Below, in pieces: positions 1-12,250 of a stretch of DNA of 64,000 nt. A program made the position numbers and the translations under genes. Origin of the DNA: Hexactinellida sp. DTS-2022 (Eukaryota > Porifera > Hexactinellida); the NCBI GenBank assembly GCA_028753945.1, contig JAPNXP010000011.1, positions 2,418,001 through 2,482,000 on the forward strand, written 5' to 3'. The notes below the pieces were generated by a model. That model was not told the DNA's origin. It saw nothing but the letters and a program-made list of their open reading frames with translations, and did no database searches. Numbering within the stretch: position 1 is the first letter of the stretch; the number at the start of each line of letters is the position of its first letter.

Positions 1-930
1 GCAGCGCTTCACAAGTATGTTTGAAGCTTGTAAAAGTCTGGGGTGTTAATTTACCTTGTTCACCTGGTAAGATCTACAAGTATATCGCCAGTTTACAATG
101 CGAGTAATCAACCCAAATCTAGGATCATCTAGTACTAGTTGTTTAGAAAATTCGTCATTTAAACGAACGACTTTGTTCGGCCTACAGTGGTGTTCGGCTA
201 ATAGCAAGTCGCATTTTGCATGAAATTTGCTTGCTAATAGGCGAACTTGCTATTTGGGGAACAAAACTAACATTAAATCCTCGCTTGGGGACAGAAAATA
301 ACTTGCTAATAGAGCAATTGCTATTAGGCGAACACTACTGTATTTACATTAAAAATCTTACACACCATAACAATTATATCAATGAATTATGCAGTCTGGT
401 GTTCAAACCTTTCGAGACGGGTTGATTAGCAGTGGCCTCGTGCTTTTGATACGCCCCCCTTGAGGGAAAGGCGGAAACTCGCTTGTCTGATATAGAAGTA
501 CTTAATGTTAATGCGGAAATGCTATACGCCTTGGACCGCCCCTGTTCATTAGAAATCTTTAGAGCTGCACTAGTAGAGTCATCAAATATGCGGAGAGCCA
601 ATTTAACATCGTTCTAGTTTGGAAGGCCAACATGTTTTGCTGTAAGACGCGGTGCAAGTTTCGCGATATTGTTTTGTTCCAAATTATAAATCGTTCGAAT
701 ATCGTCAAAAGAAGCAGTTTTTGTAGATTATTAAGAGGGAATCTTGTGCAGTTAGGTGAAAAATCTTCAAACTTAGATTCAGCCAATTGTTACGAATCGT
801 CTTAAGTATATGCACAAAATCAAACATTAGTACAAGTGATCTGTTTGCGAATAATGGATGAGGGACAAGAGGTTGTAAGGTTTTTGGAAGTGGGATAAGT
901 GTACCTGCCACTTGTTGCACAAATGGATGT
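1..930 (-). pseudogene. P-element-like transposase remnant, copy 1
   Basis: Decayed transposase read right to left. A segment near 785-840 translates to FDFVHILKTIRNNWLN, the hallmark of P-element/THAP9 transposases (consensus near 'D..HllKniRNnw'). Further left come KLAPRLTAKHVGLPN (about 615-660), IFDDSTSAALKISN (about 545-600) and, left of a nested MITE, LNDEFSKQLVLDDPRFG (about 110-170), in the order expected for the family. Stops and frameshifts separate them. The left part of the gene lies outside the window. The related copy at 15425-17374 shares the RNNW motif and the region near its C-terminus, which supports the call. Not functional. Confidence 0.75.
185..340. mobile_element. Pogo/mariner-like MITE, 156 bp
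   Basis: TIRs of about 23 bp start CAGTGGTGTTCGGCTAATAG on the left and CAGTAGTGTTCGCCTAATAG on the right (reverse complement). TA lies on both sides (183-184, 341-342), as for Tc1/mariner/pogo insertion. A motif near 'gctaatag' recurs inside. It splits the P-element remnant. A sister copy of 157 bp lies at 13584-13740. Confidence 0.85.
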
Positions 931-1493
931 GTCTATATCTCAGTGGAAAATAATCGTAAAGATTAGAAATTATACAGGTAGAGTAATTCAACCATGTTCT
1001 GTTCAAATCTGCAATTAGAATTTACGGTATATATTCTAATTGTCTCATAATATCATAAATTATATATTTAATTAGCTCATTATATAGTTAACGAATTTAA
1101 AACCTCCATAAAAATGTAAATTCATTAATTTTATTATCTTATTTTTAACTTCACATCTCGTTTTATGTAAACACCCATGTTGAAGCATCTACAAATGTTA
1201 CTGTGCTTCTAGAAGCTTAATAGTATGCATAGAAGATATGATTATATCAATATTTTTGGCCGGTTAGCTATAACATATTCAGATTTTATATTTAGTAGGT
1301 GTGAAATATAATCGATTAGTTAATAAGTCAATTTTAATTTCTCAAAATGTGAGAATTTTATCAGGTGTTTTCCAGAAAAGACCACTGTGGAAAAAAGCCC
1401 CGGGAAAGAGCAGCAAATTCGGGAAAAGCCTAGCTAAGAATATATTCTATTAATTAAGACAAAAGAATTGTTTATTTGCAAAAAATATTATAT
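931..1493. other. AT-rich stretch, nothing recognised
   Basis: No ORF of note, no inverted repeat and no recognisable transposon motif was seen between the P-element remnant and the next element. Confidence 0.4.
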
Positions 1494-2458
1494 AGTACTG
1501 TTGTATGACAGTTTTACTACCATGACAGACTTACAACCTCTATTACTAGTACCATGGATGTTCTCTATCCATGACAGATTTACTACCTTACATGACAGAA
1601 TTACTACCCTTTGATCTTGACTTGACTATTACTATGCACTTTTAATGGTTTCTTTCTCTCTTCTACTTGACTAAATACAAACAGTATGTATTCAAATATA
1701 GGAAATATTTACTTGTATCTTTTACAAAATTTATTGAATTTGACTTGCTCAATCATCTATATAATTGACATTTCCACATCCGCCTTCCCCGTATTCATTA
1801 TTCACTAGGTAAATTAATATGTATAGCATTGTGAACGGTATAGCAAATAGATAATTATTCTAACATCGTAGATAGGACCTTTTAATGGATTTAACGATAC
1901 ATAACCTATTGAGAATCTGAGAATATATTAGCTGTCAAAACCGTATCGCTCTACTCAATAATCATTGCATCACTGAAGCTGTCTGCGTAAAAAAGTTGTA
2001 GTACGACTATGTATCATGTCAATAACTTCACCAAGTTGATAGCCTGATTCACGCATTTTAAAATTCGTCTCGCGAATTTTGTTGAGTTCAATAAATCGCT
2101 CGGCAAAATTACATGGGAAAGAAAATTCACAAGCTTTAAATATTCAGAGATATTCATTATTGTATGTGATTTCTTGAATCAAGACTATAATTTGTGTACT
2201 TTCTTAAATCGATGAGTAAAATAAATAATATAAATGAATTATCATTTCCTAATATTTTGAATACATGCTGTTTGTATTTAGTCAAGTAGAAGAAAGAAAG
2301 AAGCCATTAAAAGTACATAGTAATAGTCAAGTCAAGATCAAAGGGTAGTAATTCTGTCATGTAAGGTAGTAAATCTGTCATGGATAGAGAACATCCATGG
2401 TACTAGTAATAGAGGTAGTAAGTCTGTCATGGTAGTAAAACTGTCATACAACAGTACT
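1494..2458. mobile_element. Inverted-repeat element, 965 bp, 205 bp arms
   Basis: Arms 1494-1699 and 2254-2458 are inverted copies starting AGTACTGTTGTATGACAG. Each arm holds several spaced copies of a motif near 'ctgtcatg.agtagta'. No transposase ORF lies between the arms and no clear target duplication was found. A partial third arm lies at 13995-14110. Superfamily not assigned. Confidence 0.8.
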
Positions 2459-2586
2459 TTAATAGATTTTGAAGTATTCCTAGCACGCTACGCTTATTAG
2501 GTCGAAACACCAATTTTGACACCCAACATCAACATGTATATTAATAATGTCTACATATCCAAAATCACGAATATGCTTATTCTTAA

Positions 2587-2651
2587 TCAATTAATCGCTT
2601 ATAATGCACACCGTCTAAGAGACGGTGTGCTTTATAAGCGATTAATTGATC
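2587..2651. repeat. Near-perfect 65 bp palindrome
   Basis: Two arms of about 30 bases (core CACACCGTCT/AGACGGTGTG) are separated by only a few bases. The DNA or RNA would form a long hairpin. It sits just before Helitron family A sequence. Confidence 0.85.
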
Positions 2652-2820
2652 TAAGAAAATTTAATAGAACATGTACATTAATGATGCTGACATGTAAATC
2701 ACACAATATTATCAATATCCTTGCATACTCATTAGGGCATGAGTTGATCATAAAATTTCAAATTTGACTATTTAATGCCTATTTAGGTTATATAATTTAT
2801 ATTAGAAGTATAAAAAGGGG
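2652..2820 (+). mobile_element. Helitron family A fragment
   Basis: Similar by eye to the inner part of the complete copy at 30419-30936: a motif near 'aatttaatagaacatg' is followed by 'tttgactatttaatgcc' and 'tagaagtataaa'. No end is preserved. Confidence 0.6.
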
Positions 2821-3690
2821 CGGCGGGCGCAGTACCACTTTTCAGGATGGTCAGCTTTGCTATATCACCTCTATCTGTTCGAATTAAACAATTCATCGAT
2901 AATTTTTAAAAATTATACCAAAAACTCGACACATTGCGGACAGGTTGTAAGTCAAAGTGCCGCCATTCCACTTTTAACTGGTGCGGTCTCGCCGGACTAT
3001 ATTCGGAAAAACTTGTGCGGCGTCGCCAAACAACATTCAATTAAGGTTAATTCCCCCGTTTTGTATGCTGGTTGTAACTATTTCCTTAAAATAAATTGTA
3101 ATTAGTACAGTTTTACTTGGATGTCAAATTTCTTTGCTAATCATGGAAAATCACTTGAACGCCATTTATATTGAATGCAGTGGCGTAATCTCTGCTGGTG
3201 ACTGCTCCCCCAGAAATATACTTGTGGAATTGCCCCAAGAATTGTTTCCCGAGTAGATTAAATCCCCAAATTCTTCGTATGATTTTGTAAAATACACAAA
3301 ATACCCACAAAGTTCTTATTGCGGGTAAAATGTATCAAACGTGATTCAGAAGACAGAGCACTCAGATTCCCTTTAAACAAACGTGTCCCAATTAAACGGA
3401 GTCGTCTGACTAAAAAGTTTCCAGGGATCCAATAAAATATTTATATTAAAATTAGGAATTATATAAATGCAACATAGAACTAATTGATAATAGTATATTT
3501 AAAAACACAGATGTAGGTGCATTATTTAGCATACTACTTTCATAATTAATGAGACATTACATAGTATAATAATCTAAACGAGAAAGTTATCAATAAATTC
3601 AAACATATAACTTTATCAACCAGATATATAAAGTTTGAGTAAAATTGTTCAGGTGTGCAAAATGTATATAACACTCAATTATTGTGCAAT
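2821..3690. other. Unassigned stretch
   Basis: The part at 2830-3110 is somewhat GC-richer than its surroundings and holds an 82-codon ORF that I do not recognise. Around 3178 a 'cagtggcgtaat' motif resembles a hAT end without a partner. Nothing else supportable. Confidence 0.3.
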
Positions 3691-3870
3691 TTAAATTTGA
3701 TGATGATGCATTACAGGATGCTGTTGATGAGGTTGTATAATAGTAGAATTAGAGAAAAGTGGATGAGAGGGGTGAGAAAGTGGGCTAGATTCTAATTGCT
3801 GATCTTGAAGAATACAATGTTCAGAGAAAATCTTGTGTTTACGTTCATAATCAATTTGTCGCAGCCGAAC
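3691..3870 (-). CDS. Putative terminal exon, unknown product
   Basis: On the minus strand a pyrimidine/AT stretch ending ATATTTACAG is followed by 59 open codons and a stop. The peptide starts VRLRQIDYERKHKIF and ends with a Pro/His/Gln-rich tail (HQQHPVMHHHQI). The charged start resembles the C-terminal helix of Myb/SANT-type DNA-binding proteins, but this is only a resemblance. No upstream exon was identified, so it could be chance. Confidence 0.35.
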   Translation of the reverse strand, partial: VRLRQIDYERKHKIFSEHCILQDQQLESSPLSHPSHPLFSNSTIIQPHQQHPVMHHHQI

Positions 3871-4572
3871 CTGTAAATATATGTATAAAGAGCTAAATCC
3901 CGGAGTGTGGAAAAAAATCTTCCATCACTACTCGTATGTGAACAAAAAATATTAAATTATTAAGAAAAATAAGATGTACAACAATTAACAACCAAATTAT
4001 TTCCATCACCAATATGTCATACTACATAAATTTAATTGTAACTAGAAAATTGTAGTAATTGTACACACTAATTGAAGTTTAGATTCAATATATTTATTGT
4101 ATAAATTTACATACTTTGTAAAATTATTTTCCAAAAATTCCGCAATTAATGTTTTTAACTAGATTTTTCAGCTTGACAAAAGTGTTCAAATCATACAATG
4201 TGGATACTAACTTAGTGTTATACCTATACCTCCATGTCGAAACTTTCTGATGTAGTCAGATAAAATAATGCAGTCAGTAAATTACTTTCCAATTTTAAAA
4301 AATTGTGCCACATATAATACGTGACAAAAGAACTAATACTAACTATATGCTAGATGTCACAAAATTTATGTAGAAAATACTGATGGGTACAAATCAATTG
4401 ATTGTAACCCATGAGTATCAACTAAAGTTTGAAATCTCCTATTTGTAAATCATTCAAAATGATGGTAGCTTGCAGTGACTGTTAGAGAAATATATTGCAT
4501 TATTATATAAAGTGAATGGATATAATATTAAAGAGCCAGATCTGTGTTCCACGCTCATCCATTTATATATCA
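3871..4572. other. AT-rich stretch, nothing recognised
   Basis: No coding, RNA or inverted-repeat signal seen. Confidence 0.35.
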
Positions 4573-4995
4573 CTAGCGCGATCACTTGGTTAGTCGCTTC
4601 GCGAAGAAGAAAACGATATACACCCTTTTGCGGTCCGTGTGTGGTTTAATACATTTTAATGTAAGATATAGCGAAATAGGCCTAATATAGTCAAATTTAT
4701 TAAAAATTAGCATAAAATACATCCAGTGTGACCAACATGTACATGTTCGATTTAATTTTTCAAAGATATATGTTATAGAGGGTGCGAATATGTTCAAATA
4801 AGTGAATTTTCACGCTTCTCAAAAGGTGAGAAAATGTGACGCAATAGCTTGGAGAGGAGTGAAAAAATAAAGTGTAAACCTCATAGTGTTGGACGGAACC
4901 TAAATTTATCCTTGCATGCCAAAATCAGATATGGAAATCGTACAGATTTCTTAATTAACTAAGTAGTTGCCAGTATTGGTTAATACAATTTTTGG
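4573..4995 (-). mobile_element. Helitron family A copy, minus strand
   Basis: On the minus strand the copy ends GCGCTAG followed by T, the same 3' end as the complete copy at 30419-30936, preceded by a GC-rich 'cgcgaagcgac'-type palindrome. Inner motifs (tttgactat...taggcctat, catgtacatg, ttggtcacac) follow in the right order. The 5' end near 4995 is not exact. Confidence 0.7.
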
Positions 4996-4999
4996 TCAG

Positions 5000-5960
5000 T
5001 ACCATCTCAACGGAAGAGAGTTCAGAATACTAAGAGCCCAAATTTTCAGAGATTTTTTATAACGATTTTTGATAACACATTTATAGACTTGCTAATGTCA
5101 CAACAGGAACATTTAATAGTGCACATTATCAAATTTATTTGCATTGTTAGAGAATTTAATTCGAAAGAGTGCAAGAATATCAAATTGAGTTTTGTTTGTG
5201 CCATAATTGAGTTACTAATTTCGAATGTACACTAAATCTCCAGATCAATTGTAAGTGTTAAAAAATTATTATATTGTTTCAACTTGTGATAATTACCAGG
5301 GGAGCCGAATTTTTAAAAAGTCCTCTAACATTGTAGAACTCTTGACAACAACAAAGGATAATTGATGCTAAGAATAAAATTATGTAGAGTATTTTTCGTT
5401 GAAATTATAACGGGGGGATAATTGATGTTTCAGAGGGTATTGATAATTCATAGGATAAAGTAAGCCATATATATAAATGCTGAAAAATCATAAAATAGCG
5501 CCAGTGTTGAACTAAATTGAACAAAGATTTTAGAGGGATATATATATATAGCTGATTAACACTTTATGCATATAATTTCTTAAAATATTCCTTGATAAGT
5601 TTTGGTTAATTATCAAAGTTAGATGTATGTCTCTGGAGTAGGGGAACCCTACATCAACCCTACATCAAATAGAAGGACAGGTTTCATTCGAAAAAGCCAC
5701 AGTTTGAGAAACCAAGTACTATTAGAGAAAAACATTTTAGAATAAAGTCTAAAAGCATAAGGCGTAGACTAGCATACTTCAGGAATTCTGAGTATGGTTG
5801 AACAACAAATTTTTTAGACAGGTCTAGAAGTGGACTATGAAAGAGAACAGACTGTAAAACATTTTATAAAGATAAAGATGGCCACAATAAAAAAAGGCAG
5901 AAACCTGAAAAGAATGTCTTTAAGAAAACAGGAGATCTGGTCAGCCTGCTCTAGGCCTGT
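5000..5960. other. AT-rich stretch with a minor dispersed repeat
   Basis: A phrase near 'tgtttcaacttgtgataatta' at about 5270-5300 recurs near 20535-20575 and 38895-38990, so part of this stretch is a dispersed repeat. No gene seen. Confidence 0.4.
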
Positions 5961-6149
5961 AGCCACTAAGTGATAGTGGGTGAGGATGAGAATTGCATGG
6001 GGGAGCTGCATATGAGCGTAACCACCCGGGTACCCAAACATGTCCGGGCGCCCACAGGTGCGACCCGGAGTTACCCCGACATTAACCGAAATCCGGCTAA
6101 ACTCCGGATAAAGGTCATACCTTCCAACCTATTTGAGACATATGCCTGT

Positions 6150-6540
6150 ATGGGGCTCCAATATTCCCCTGTACCGGTAGACCGGACCGGGCCGTCATGA
6201 TTTTTTTCTGGACAGTCAGGAGCGTTATATCCCTTATTTGGACCGTTACAGACCGCATAGTAGAGTGACTAATTATATCCAGTTGTGCTTATAAGATACT
6301 TATTACTTATGTGCTTGTAAACAATGGTAAATAACAAATTTGAGCCCAGTCGTTTGTCCAATGTAGGATGAGTCCAGACTTATGAACGGCCCAGACCGAT
6401 GAACGGTCCAGACCGATGTCCAGTCCAGACTGTTATATAGTTAATTTGGACCGGTCCAGACCGCACTTGAAAATAAGCGGTCCGGTCCGATCCCAGGCTT
6501 GACCACAGTCCGGTCCAGACCATCTCTGCTCTGTAAACTG
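6150..6540. repeat. hAT-like fragment with GGTCCGGTCC iterons
   Basis: Many short copies of 'ggtccggtccagacc' or its reverse fill 6170-6200 and 6360-6525, with an AT-rich centre. This iteron-rich terminal design matches the other hAT MITEs in the window. Ends and duplication were not resolved. Confidence 0.5.
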
Positions 6541-6837
6541 TTTTCGAAAATTTCAATCGCTACGCTCGCTCGTCTGGAAAATCCCAATTCGCGTATACTA
6601 AGAGGAATTACACGAACATATTGCATTCATGTTGTCCATGCAGTTAGCATAGCAAAAATACATTAATGCTATTTAAATTTATCAAACTCACAATCAGTAA
6701 TTTTGTCCAAACTAAAAACCCTGTACAAATGGACTAAATCCCTACACGCCTGTTCACATACAGCAAAAATAGTTACAATCCCTGTACATTCGAAATGTAT
6801 TAATTAAAATATACCTACATAGAGGTAATTCGAACTA

Positions 6838-6935
6838 GGCATGGGACGGATGCGAATTTTTCCACATCCGCGAATACGGATGTGCATGCGGATGCCAAAT
6901 TTTTAACTACGCGGATTCGGATGCGGATGCAGAGC
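6838..6935. repeat. hAT-like end fragment (GCGGATGCGGATG)
   Basis: Starts 'ggcatgggacggatgcg' and repeats 'cgcggat/atgcggat' in both orientations. Looks like one end of a hAT-type element. No partner end found. Confidence 0.4.
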
Positions 6936-6984
6936 TCAAACGTATTGGCTTTCATTTTACAATAGTACTATATTTTAACATAAT

Positions 6985-7440
6985 CTTATGAACATATAGT
7001 CCAGCGGCACAGCCATACACTTGTTCATTTTTTTGATAAAAGCACCAAAATTTGTACACATGGACTTTGATGTAGTGCGAACACTTTTGGAGAATGGAAT
7101 TCCTGATACATTTTAGCGTTGCTATGGAAAATTCTTGCAAATATGGTCATGTGATATATAAACTTATCGGAAATTTACTTAGAAACCGAATTCAACAATA
7201 AAAAGACGATATGACTTAATTTGAATAAGTTTATATGGGAAACAAGTCCGGCGAACACTATCGGACGCTGTTACTTTGGCGAGCTGTTGTGGCCGATATA
7301 GACACTCTTTCAATTGCCTCAGTATCCAAAAAATATTCGCACTACATCAAAGTACATGCATACAAATTTTTGGTGCTTTTATGAAAAAAATGAACTATCT
7401 GTTTAAATTTTATGGCTATGCCGCTGGACTAATAATCGCA
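6985..7440. repeat. Inverted repeat, arms about 110 bp
   Basis: Sequence at about 6997-7090 (gcggcacagccatacac... tgatgtagtgcgaa) returns inverted at about 7335-7425. The loop of about 240 bp has no recognised gene. Probably a fold-back MITE; boundaries approximate. Confidence 0.6.
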
Positions 7441-7498
7441 CAAAATATTGCTATAAACTTGTGTAAAGTACTCCCAATGTATCAATTTTTAATAATTA

Positions 7499-8345
7499 CT
7501 AACATAAACAATTTGAAATATTTTGTGGCCCCCCAGTTTTTGTGTCATTCAAAAAACATCGACGCCTATGCTCCCACTTCACCAATGTTCCTTCCTGAAG
7601 GGACTGCTCTCTCTGCAATACATTAAATAATTTAGAAATTGTTGAGTGAGAACAAGCTATGCTTGTTTGGAAGGCAATGTGACAACCCTCGGCAGCAGTA
7701 TTTATGGGAGCGAGATCTACTTGCACCCTTCCATACATATTCCAAATTCTGATTTGGAATTGTGGAACTCTCCTACTTATATCTGGTAGCAGTTTTCCAA
7801 TATAAGTATCCTCGAAGTACTTTGCTACATTCAGTGCTGACGCGGGAAGTCTGGCATAATATTATTGAAACAATCAACAACCTCTTGTTCCTAACAAATG
7901 CAAGGCTTGGTAATATCTTTAATTCAATATCTGACTGAAACTGACCTGTTAATCCCTCAGAATGTATATTTCGATATATATATTTGGGTAAGGTGAAAGG
8001 AACATTCTTGTGTGACGGCAAGAAAATGTTCACCGAAAGAATTAATTGCCGGATTTTAAAAGTCAGTCATAATATTAGCAGGGTTCAAGCCTGGGCATAA
8101 TTCGAGAAGTTTTCGAAGAAGTATGTTGTAAGTATAATCTCATTTATCTGGGAGGGCATATACACAGCGAAAACATAGACATCCTTCTCAGCATGCATCC
8201 TGTAAAACTGAAAGAAGTGTTCAGGAAGTACTTTAAATATCCCATCAGCGTCCCATGTGTTGGATTGTTGGAGAAGTGATATAAATTTGGGTGTGGAAAA
8301 TACAATCATTCGGTTATTGACCCCATATCCGCAATCATATTGCAA
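7499..8345 (-). pseudogene. MULE transposase remnant 2
   Basis: Minus-strand fragments in MULE order: WDADGIFKVLPEHFFQFYRMHAEKD (8150-8260; written here only as the motif 'DADGIFKVLP'), then LPSLAFVRN (about 7900), then VDLAPINTAAEGCH (about 7690), equivalent to the family's 'R.NNaiEGwH'. The Asp of 'DADG' is the expected first catalytic acid. Stops and frameshifts separate the pieces and the FLYWCH end is missing. Closest relative in the window is 22501-23705. Confidence 0.7.
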
Positions 8346-9168
8346 AAAGGTTCTCGTTTAAGTGTAATTTTGTATTAGGGGAGGATCAAGACTTTGGCAG
8401 GACATGTTGGGTTACCACAACTAACTTGAGAAACTTACTTGTAATTACGAATTCTTTTAACAGAGTCTAAGTTGGTGAGCTTTGCTAGACTTGATGAGGG
8501 CATTTCTTCAATTCAATGGATAATATAGCTCTAGTATCTCTCCAGAATTGATAGAGCGTTGGTTGCTTAATTATACCCTTGAGAAACACAAAACGTGCGG
8601 GATCTGATCCATGAGTATTTCCATTAATAAGTATTGGCTTTATACTAGGTTATCTCTTATATGGATCTGTGCTATGCAAACTCCTCGTTTTTCACATGTC
8701 CACTTCTTAACATCATCCGCTATCTCAAGATATTAATGATATTGAATTACATACACTATAGGTGGTGTTTCAGTATTGTGTATTTTTATTAAGATTGTGA
8801 GCTGCCATAATCATTTAAACATCAAAAATATTTTGATGTTACACCTATATGCTTGTTATCTTACGAAATAAGTAGCCCGTGAAGAATATAATTGTTAACA
8901 CAATGAAATTATTTGTACGTTAACGAAAATTCGTTAAAAGTATATTCTGGATACGAAATTTCCGGAAAGAGAATTCCTGAGACGAAACTTCCGTCTAGCC
9001 ATAATATCACATCAAGGACAGGTTCCGCTTATTCTTAATCAATTCGTACAAATATTATGCTTCTGTTTATTTAGTGAGCTTCTAAAAGAATTTATAAGAT
9101 TCGACAATAGATAAAGTATATAATATACTTTCATTTATCTTATAGAAGATCTGCTTAATAACATATTT
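8346..9168. other. AT-rich stretch, nothing recognised
   Basis: May include worn MULE flank at 8346-8700, but no motif is strong enough to claim. Confidence 0.3.
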
Positions 9169-9172
9169 GGTA

Positions 9173-9348
9173 CAGTTGAAACCGGATATTTTTAACACAT
9201 TCTTTACACGAAAATTTGTTAAAAATATCCGATTGTTAAAAATACCCGATTTTATAACAACAACAATAATTAATTATTTACAAGAAAATGTGTTAAAAAT
9301 ATCCGATTGTTAAAAATATCCGGTGTTAAAAATATCCGGTTTCAACTG
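9173..9348. mobile_element. Pogo/mariner-like MITE, 176 bp
   Basis: Bounded by TA at 9171-9172 and 9349-9350. TIRs read CAGTTGAAACCGGATATTTT inward from both sides. 'tgttaaaaatatccg' occurs about five times inside. No coding capacity. Confidence 0.85.
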
Positions 9349-9615
9349 TATATTGAAATTTTTATTTAAGTTTCGTATTCTACGCATCCGAACAATCTTT
9401 CAACTCATTACCTGTTGATTATTATGGAAATTATGATATAATGTCACCACGTGTCACTTGCTCCCACCTTATACCATAATGGCATTAGCAAAAGTGATAT
9501 ATGGTTCCGAAAGAAGATAATTTTAAACCCTGTCAATATGTAATTGAGTTGGAAGCGTCTACAATTTATACGTCGCATAGAATAAGAATCAGAAATCAAA
9601 ATTGAAAAATCATTT

Positions 9616-11024
9616 TAGTCGACTCCGCTTAATAGAGCCACCGGTTACTAGATTTCTCCGCTTAATCGGATCAATGCAACCTGGTCCTGAGTTGGGATAC
9701 CAACTATTCGGTACATGACAATTCGGTACATTTCCAAACTCTCAATGGTGCAATTTGAGCTGAGAGTTGTAGTTTATTTAAAATTAAATTCATTAACAGT
9801 GGAATTACACAGTTACAGGAATCTAATATCTGTGTATCGTTGAAATGTCAAAACTATGTAAATTATTTTAATTTATTTGTATTCATGATATGGAATAACA
9901 ATAACGAAGTTAGTTTAATGTGTTTGCATTCCTATTCGATGAGCTACTTAATCTTCAAAATAAATTCAATTTTGGGCCTGTGGAGGTATCCCATAACCAG
10001 ATCCTCAGAGCCAAATCTTTGTTTTGATATTTGCGTCTCTTGGTAATTTTTGTACCTACAATAAATATTGCTTGTTTAACTTTAACAAGTCCTTGTTTTT
10101 TATTTAGAGTAGTAATGAATTTCTATGGCAACCGGCAGTAGCATTGTAAGAACGGTGCAATACTTCATCAGAATTTGTTGTTTTGGAAATGCTTGGGGTA
10201 CTTCAAGGTGGTGATTCCAAAATTATATTGGGAAGAGAGGGTCACGAAAAGTACCACCTGGTAGAGTACGTCCTATATGTGTTCGCTCAAAATATAGGAC
10301 CAGACTTTGTGCAGCAGGCATAGGGAGTTGTTATACTACCTCTGAGAATAGTTTGGGCACATCAAACAGAGAAGCGATGGCAAGGGCAGGGAAGAGGCGA
10401 ATCTTGAGAGCAAATTCTTCATTCTGATTATTACAGCTTGTAATCCCTCTGCCTGTACCCTTCTCCATATATTCTGGGTCAGATGAAAAGCAACCCTTTA
10501 TGTTTGTGTTAGGCCAGTAAACTTGAAGACTCTTTATTGCTGCCAGTTCAAAATCCATTAACATAGGAGTCGGTTGTACATTTGGACAAAGTAGTTGAAT
10601 CTGTTGCCACATCCTCATATATGTATCTTGAGTTTTATTCGGAAGTAACGCGAATAAACTTGGTATCAAGTGGCCGTCCTGAATAAGTTCTGGTCCTCCT
10701 CGAAGTACATGGATGACGTGAACCTTTCCAAATAGTGCCGGTGCTGTTTGAAGGTTCCGTCAGCCAACCAGACCTGGGATGCCGCTAGCATTTCAATATT
10801 GTGATGCGTCCAAAAAATTAGAATACGATGGAGATGAGGCGGGAGTCATTAGTTCTAAATTACAGGTTCTCACTAAATGTTCAAATAATCAACATGTTTT
10901 TTTAAAATAGAAACTATTGTATCAAGTTTCTGTTTACCCCATACTGAATAGTAATGTATTTTATGTACCTAATTGTCGGTATCCCCCCCCCCCACAAGTT
11001 GGTTCTATTAAGCGGAGTCGACTG
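9616..11024. mobile_element. Pogo-like TIR element, 1.4 kb, MULE remnant inside
   Basis: The right end reads CAGTCGACTCCGCTTAATAG (reverse complement, TA at 11025-11026). The left end is the same but with TAGT for CAGT. The same ends bound a 175 bp MITE at 18301-18475, so this longer copy has either kept internal sequence or received an insertion (MULE remnant 10331-10800). Confidence 0.65.
10331..10800 (-). pseudogene. MULE transposase remnant 3
   Basis: Upstream frame gives WLADGTFK (about 10755-10780), then HVIHVLRGGPEL, then the open frame IPSLFALLPNKTQDTYMRMW and MLMDFELAAIKSL (second catalytic Asp in 'MDFE'). The order and spacing fit the MULE DDE domain. At least two frame changes separate the first part from the second, and the part after GCF is lost. 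Different enough from 22501-23705 to be another family. Confidence 0.75.
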
Positions 11025-11189
11025 TACATATGTAGATTACAATACACTTTATAATAACCATACTATCGTACTATTTCAATAAAAATTGTTAAGGAGTAGG
11101 AATACCTTTGAGAGGGGAGTGTACACCTGGGGGATATTTTCTGCTAAACAAAATGTAAGACATATAGCTATAATCAACTATTCTAAATA

Positions 11190-11320
11190 CAGTGCAACCT
11201 CTATAAGTGGGGTCTCTATAAATGGAGAACCTATAAAATCGGGGGAATTTTGGTCCATATTCGTTCATTCCCATACAAATGATTCTCTATAAGCGGGGAA
11301 GTGGGGAATGGGGGACCTTA
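11190..11320 (+). mobile_element. Pogo-like MITE left end
   Basis: TA followed by CAGTGCAACCTCTATAAGTG, with 'tctataa(g/a)(t/c)gggg' repeated three to four times. No right end found, so a fragment. Confidence 0.5.
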
Positions 11321-11572
11321 ATTTTAAAGGAATTAGTATCCCAATACAAAATGAGCTAATATAATACTTATAAATTATGCTGCATTTCGAATAAATACTC
11401 TCTAAAGTTCTACAGAATAAATATTATTGATGGCTCTACTCTAATGTTTTTTAAGAAATCATCGGCAGTGGATCAGAATTTATCTAAATTGTCAAAATAT
11501 ACAAATACTGACTATAACTTACATTAATGGATGTGTTATAAGTATATATTTCATAATATGACAATATGTAGA

Positions 11573-12250
11573 GTAAGGAGGTTTGGACGTATATGTATAA
11601 ATAAGGAGGTTTGGACGTTATGTATAAATATCCAGTTCTAACAAAGAATACCAAAAATGGCCCAACCTTATATATTATCACTGGACAAGACGATCCATCC
11701 TTACGAAATTTATAAAACTGGATGTGTTAAATTAAGAAATTTATTTCATCAATTGTCGAAATGCACCTTGCGTCTCTCGATTTTTGTGTCAATCCTTAAG
11801 CAGGAGATTCTCCTTTTGCGTTGAAGGATTACGAAGTATAATAATTTGAATAGGGAAACAATAACGTGTGTTTAATCCATAATATATAATTGGAAACAGA
11901 GATGGAGCATTGACAGGGTTGGGCCTTAGAATTGTGGACGCCGTGGGAAGCGCCCGCGGATCAACTGTGCCAGTTTTTTCTTTTTTAAGAACTGCATTTG
12001 AGAAAGCATCTTTCAGGATTTCCTCCTGAGCCATTTTTGGGGGGTGCAACACCCCTGAACTCCCCCCGGTGGATCCATCCCTGATTGGAAATAACAAATC
12101 CATTGGGATTATACGTATAGTACTGATTTTAAATTATATTTTTACCATGTATTATTAATAAAGTATTTTCCATGCAACAATGTTGCACGAAAATTGTGTT
12201 ACATGCAACATATTGCATGTAACTTTGTTGCACCGTGCATGGTGGGCTTA
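11573..12250. repeat. Dispersed repeat with TTGCATGCAACA palindromes, copy 1
   Basis: About 490 bp of non-hAT sequence matches 59195-59725 in the same order: 'aggaggtttggacgt', 'gacgatccatccttacg', 'attgggattatacgtatag', then a cluster of TTGCATGTAAC-type palindromes ending 'catggtgggctt'. The copy is interrupted by the hAT MITE 11897-12083. Superfamily unknown; the ccaccat(g/a) end may be the true terminus. Confidence 0.7.
11897..12083. mobile_element. hAT MITE, 187 bp
   Basis: Flanked by perfect 8 bp duplications ATTGGAAA (11889-11896, 12084-12091). Ends CAGAGATGG and CCATCCCTG. The unoccupied target is visible in the second copy of the host repeat near 59480-59500. Confidence 0.9.
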
